DNA from: an uncultured Clostridiaceae bacterium
GTDB lineage: Bacteria > Bacillota > Clostridia > Clostridiales > Clostridiaceae
Assembly (NCBI GenBank): GCA_937976175.1
Contig: CALJTN010000160.1
Coordinates: 1 to 37,804, forward strand
Direction: 5' to 3'
Length of the DNA: 37,804 bases
The translations under genes and the position numbers were made by a program. How positions within the stretch are numbered: position 1 is the first letter of the stretch; each line of letters starts with the position of its first letter. Below the pieces are notes generated by a model. The model did no database searches. It had not been told where the DNA came from and was given only the letters and a program-made list of their open reading frames with translations. This document shows positions 37,102 to 37,804 of the stretch, piece after piece.

Positions 37102-37804
37102 CTAATTATTATTACCCATTGCCTTCATTTTTTCTGCTTGGTCAGTAGTTATTAAGGTATTTATCATTTCATCTATATCTCCATCAAGAAAAGATTCTAA
37201 CCTATACAAGGTCAACCCTATTCTATGATCTGTTACTCTTCCCTGAGGATAGTTGTAAGTTCTTATTCTTTCACTTCTATCTCCCGTACCTACTTGACTC
37301 TTTCTATCTTCTGCTATTCCTGCAGATCTTTCTGCTTCAGCTTTTTCAAACAATCTAGATTTTAACATATTCAGAGCTTTCTCTTTATTCTTTAGCTGTG
37401 ATTTCTCATCCTGACAAGAAACTACAAGTCCTGTAGGAAGATGTGTCATTCTCACTGCTGAATCTGTTGTATTAACAGACTGCCCTCCATTACCAGATGC
37501 TCTAAATACATCTATTCTTAAATCATTAGCATTAACTTCAATATCTACATCATCAACCTCTGGTAGCACTGCTACAGTAGCCGTAGATGTGTGAATTCTT
37601 CCACTTGACTCTGTGTCTGGAACTCTTTGAACTCTATGCACTCCACTTTCGTATTTAAGTTTACTATAGGTAGAGTCACCTTTTATCATAAATACTACTT
37701 CTTTGAATCCGCCAATATCAGTTTCATTAGCACTCATCACTTCAACTTTCCATCTATTACGTTCTGCATATCTTGTATACATTCTGAATAGATTTGCTGC
37801 AAAT
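37102..37804 (-). CDS. prfA: Peptide chain release factor 1, C-terminal part (5' end beyond window)
   Basis: [54 protein letters not shown]. Reading frame stays open to the window edge ([16 protein letters not shown]). Confidence 0.97.
   Translation of the reverse strand, partial: FAANLFRMYTRYAERNRWKVEVMSANETDIGGFKEVVFMIKGDSTYSKLKYESGVHRVQRVPDTESSGRIHTSTATVAVLPEVDDVDIEVNANDLRIDVFRASGNGGQSVNTTDSAVRMTHLPTGLVVSCQDEKSQLKNKEKALNMLKSRLFEKAEAERSAGIAEDRKSQVGTGDRSERIRTYNYPQGRVTDHRIGLTLYRLESFLDGDIDEMINTLITTDQAEKMKAMGNNN

Overview
This looks like a chromosomal core segment from a low-GC Clostridium-type Firmicute. The species is inferred from gene content only. Gene order, mostly on the minus strand: tetR-like (partial), prfB, secA, a plus-strand degenerate HAD-like ORF, hpf/raiA, a structured RNA matching the position and architecture of the raiA-motif ncRNA, comFC, a ComFA-like protein without ATPase motifs, recD2, metK with a SAM-I (S-box) riboswitch, seven tRNAs (Thr/Tyr/Val), a hypothetical, yyaC (+), mbl/mreB, spoIIID, spoIIQ-like, spoIID, murA, ywmB-like, the atpIBEFHAGDC operon, wecB, wecA/tagO, comEB, an Fe-S protein divergent from a Crp/Fnr regulator, reverse rubrerythrin, upp, rpiB, a short LMW-phosphatase-like remnant, sua5/ywlC, a ZIP transporter, a membrane hypothetical and prfA (partial). 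I found no CRISPR array, prophage, transposase or defence island. The best second-look items are the raiA RNA with its promoter inside the comFC 3' end, three apparent pseudo-enzymes in conserved slots (HAD-like, ComFA-like, YwlE-like), a Crp/Fnr protein with an embedded CxxCxxCxxC motif next to a perfect GTAAC-N4-GTTAC palindrome, the prfB +1 frameshift site, a MITE-like palindrome between secA and prfB, and an unannotated 25-aa ORF with a perfect Shine-Dalgarno. All homology calls come from motif recognition; no searches were run.
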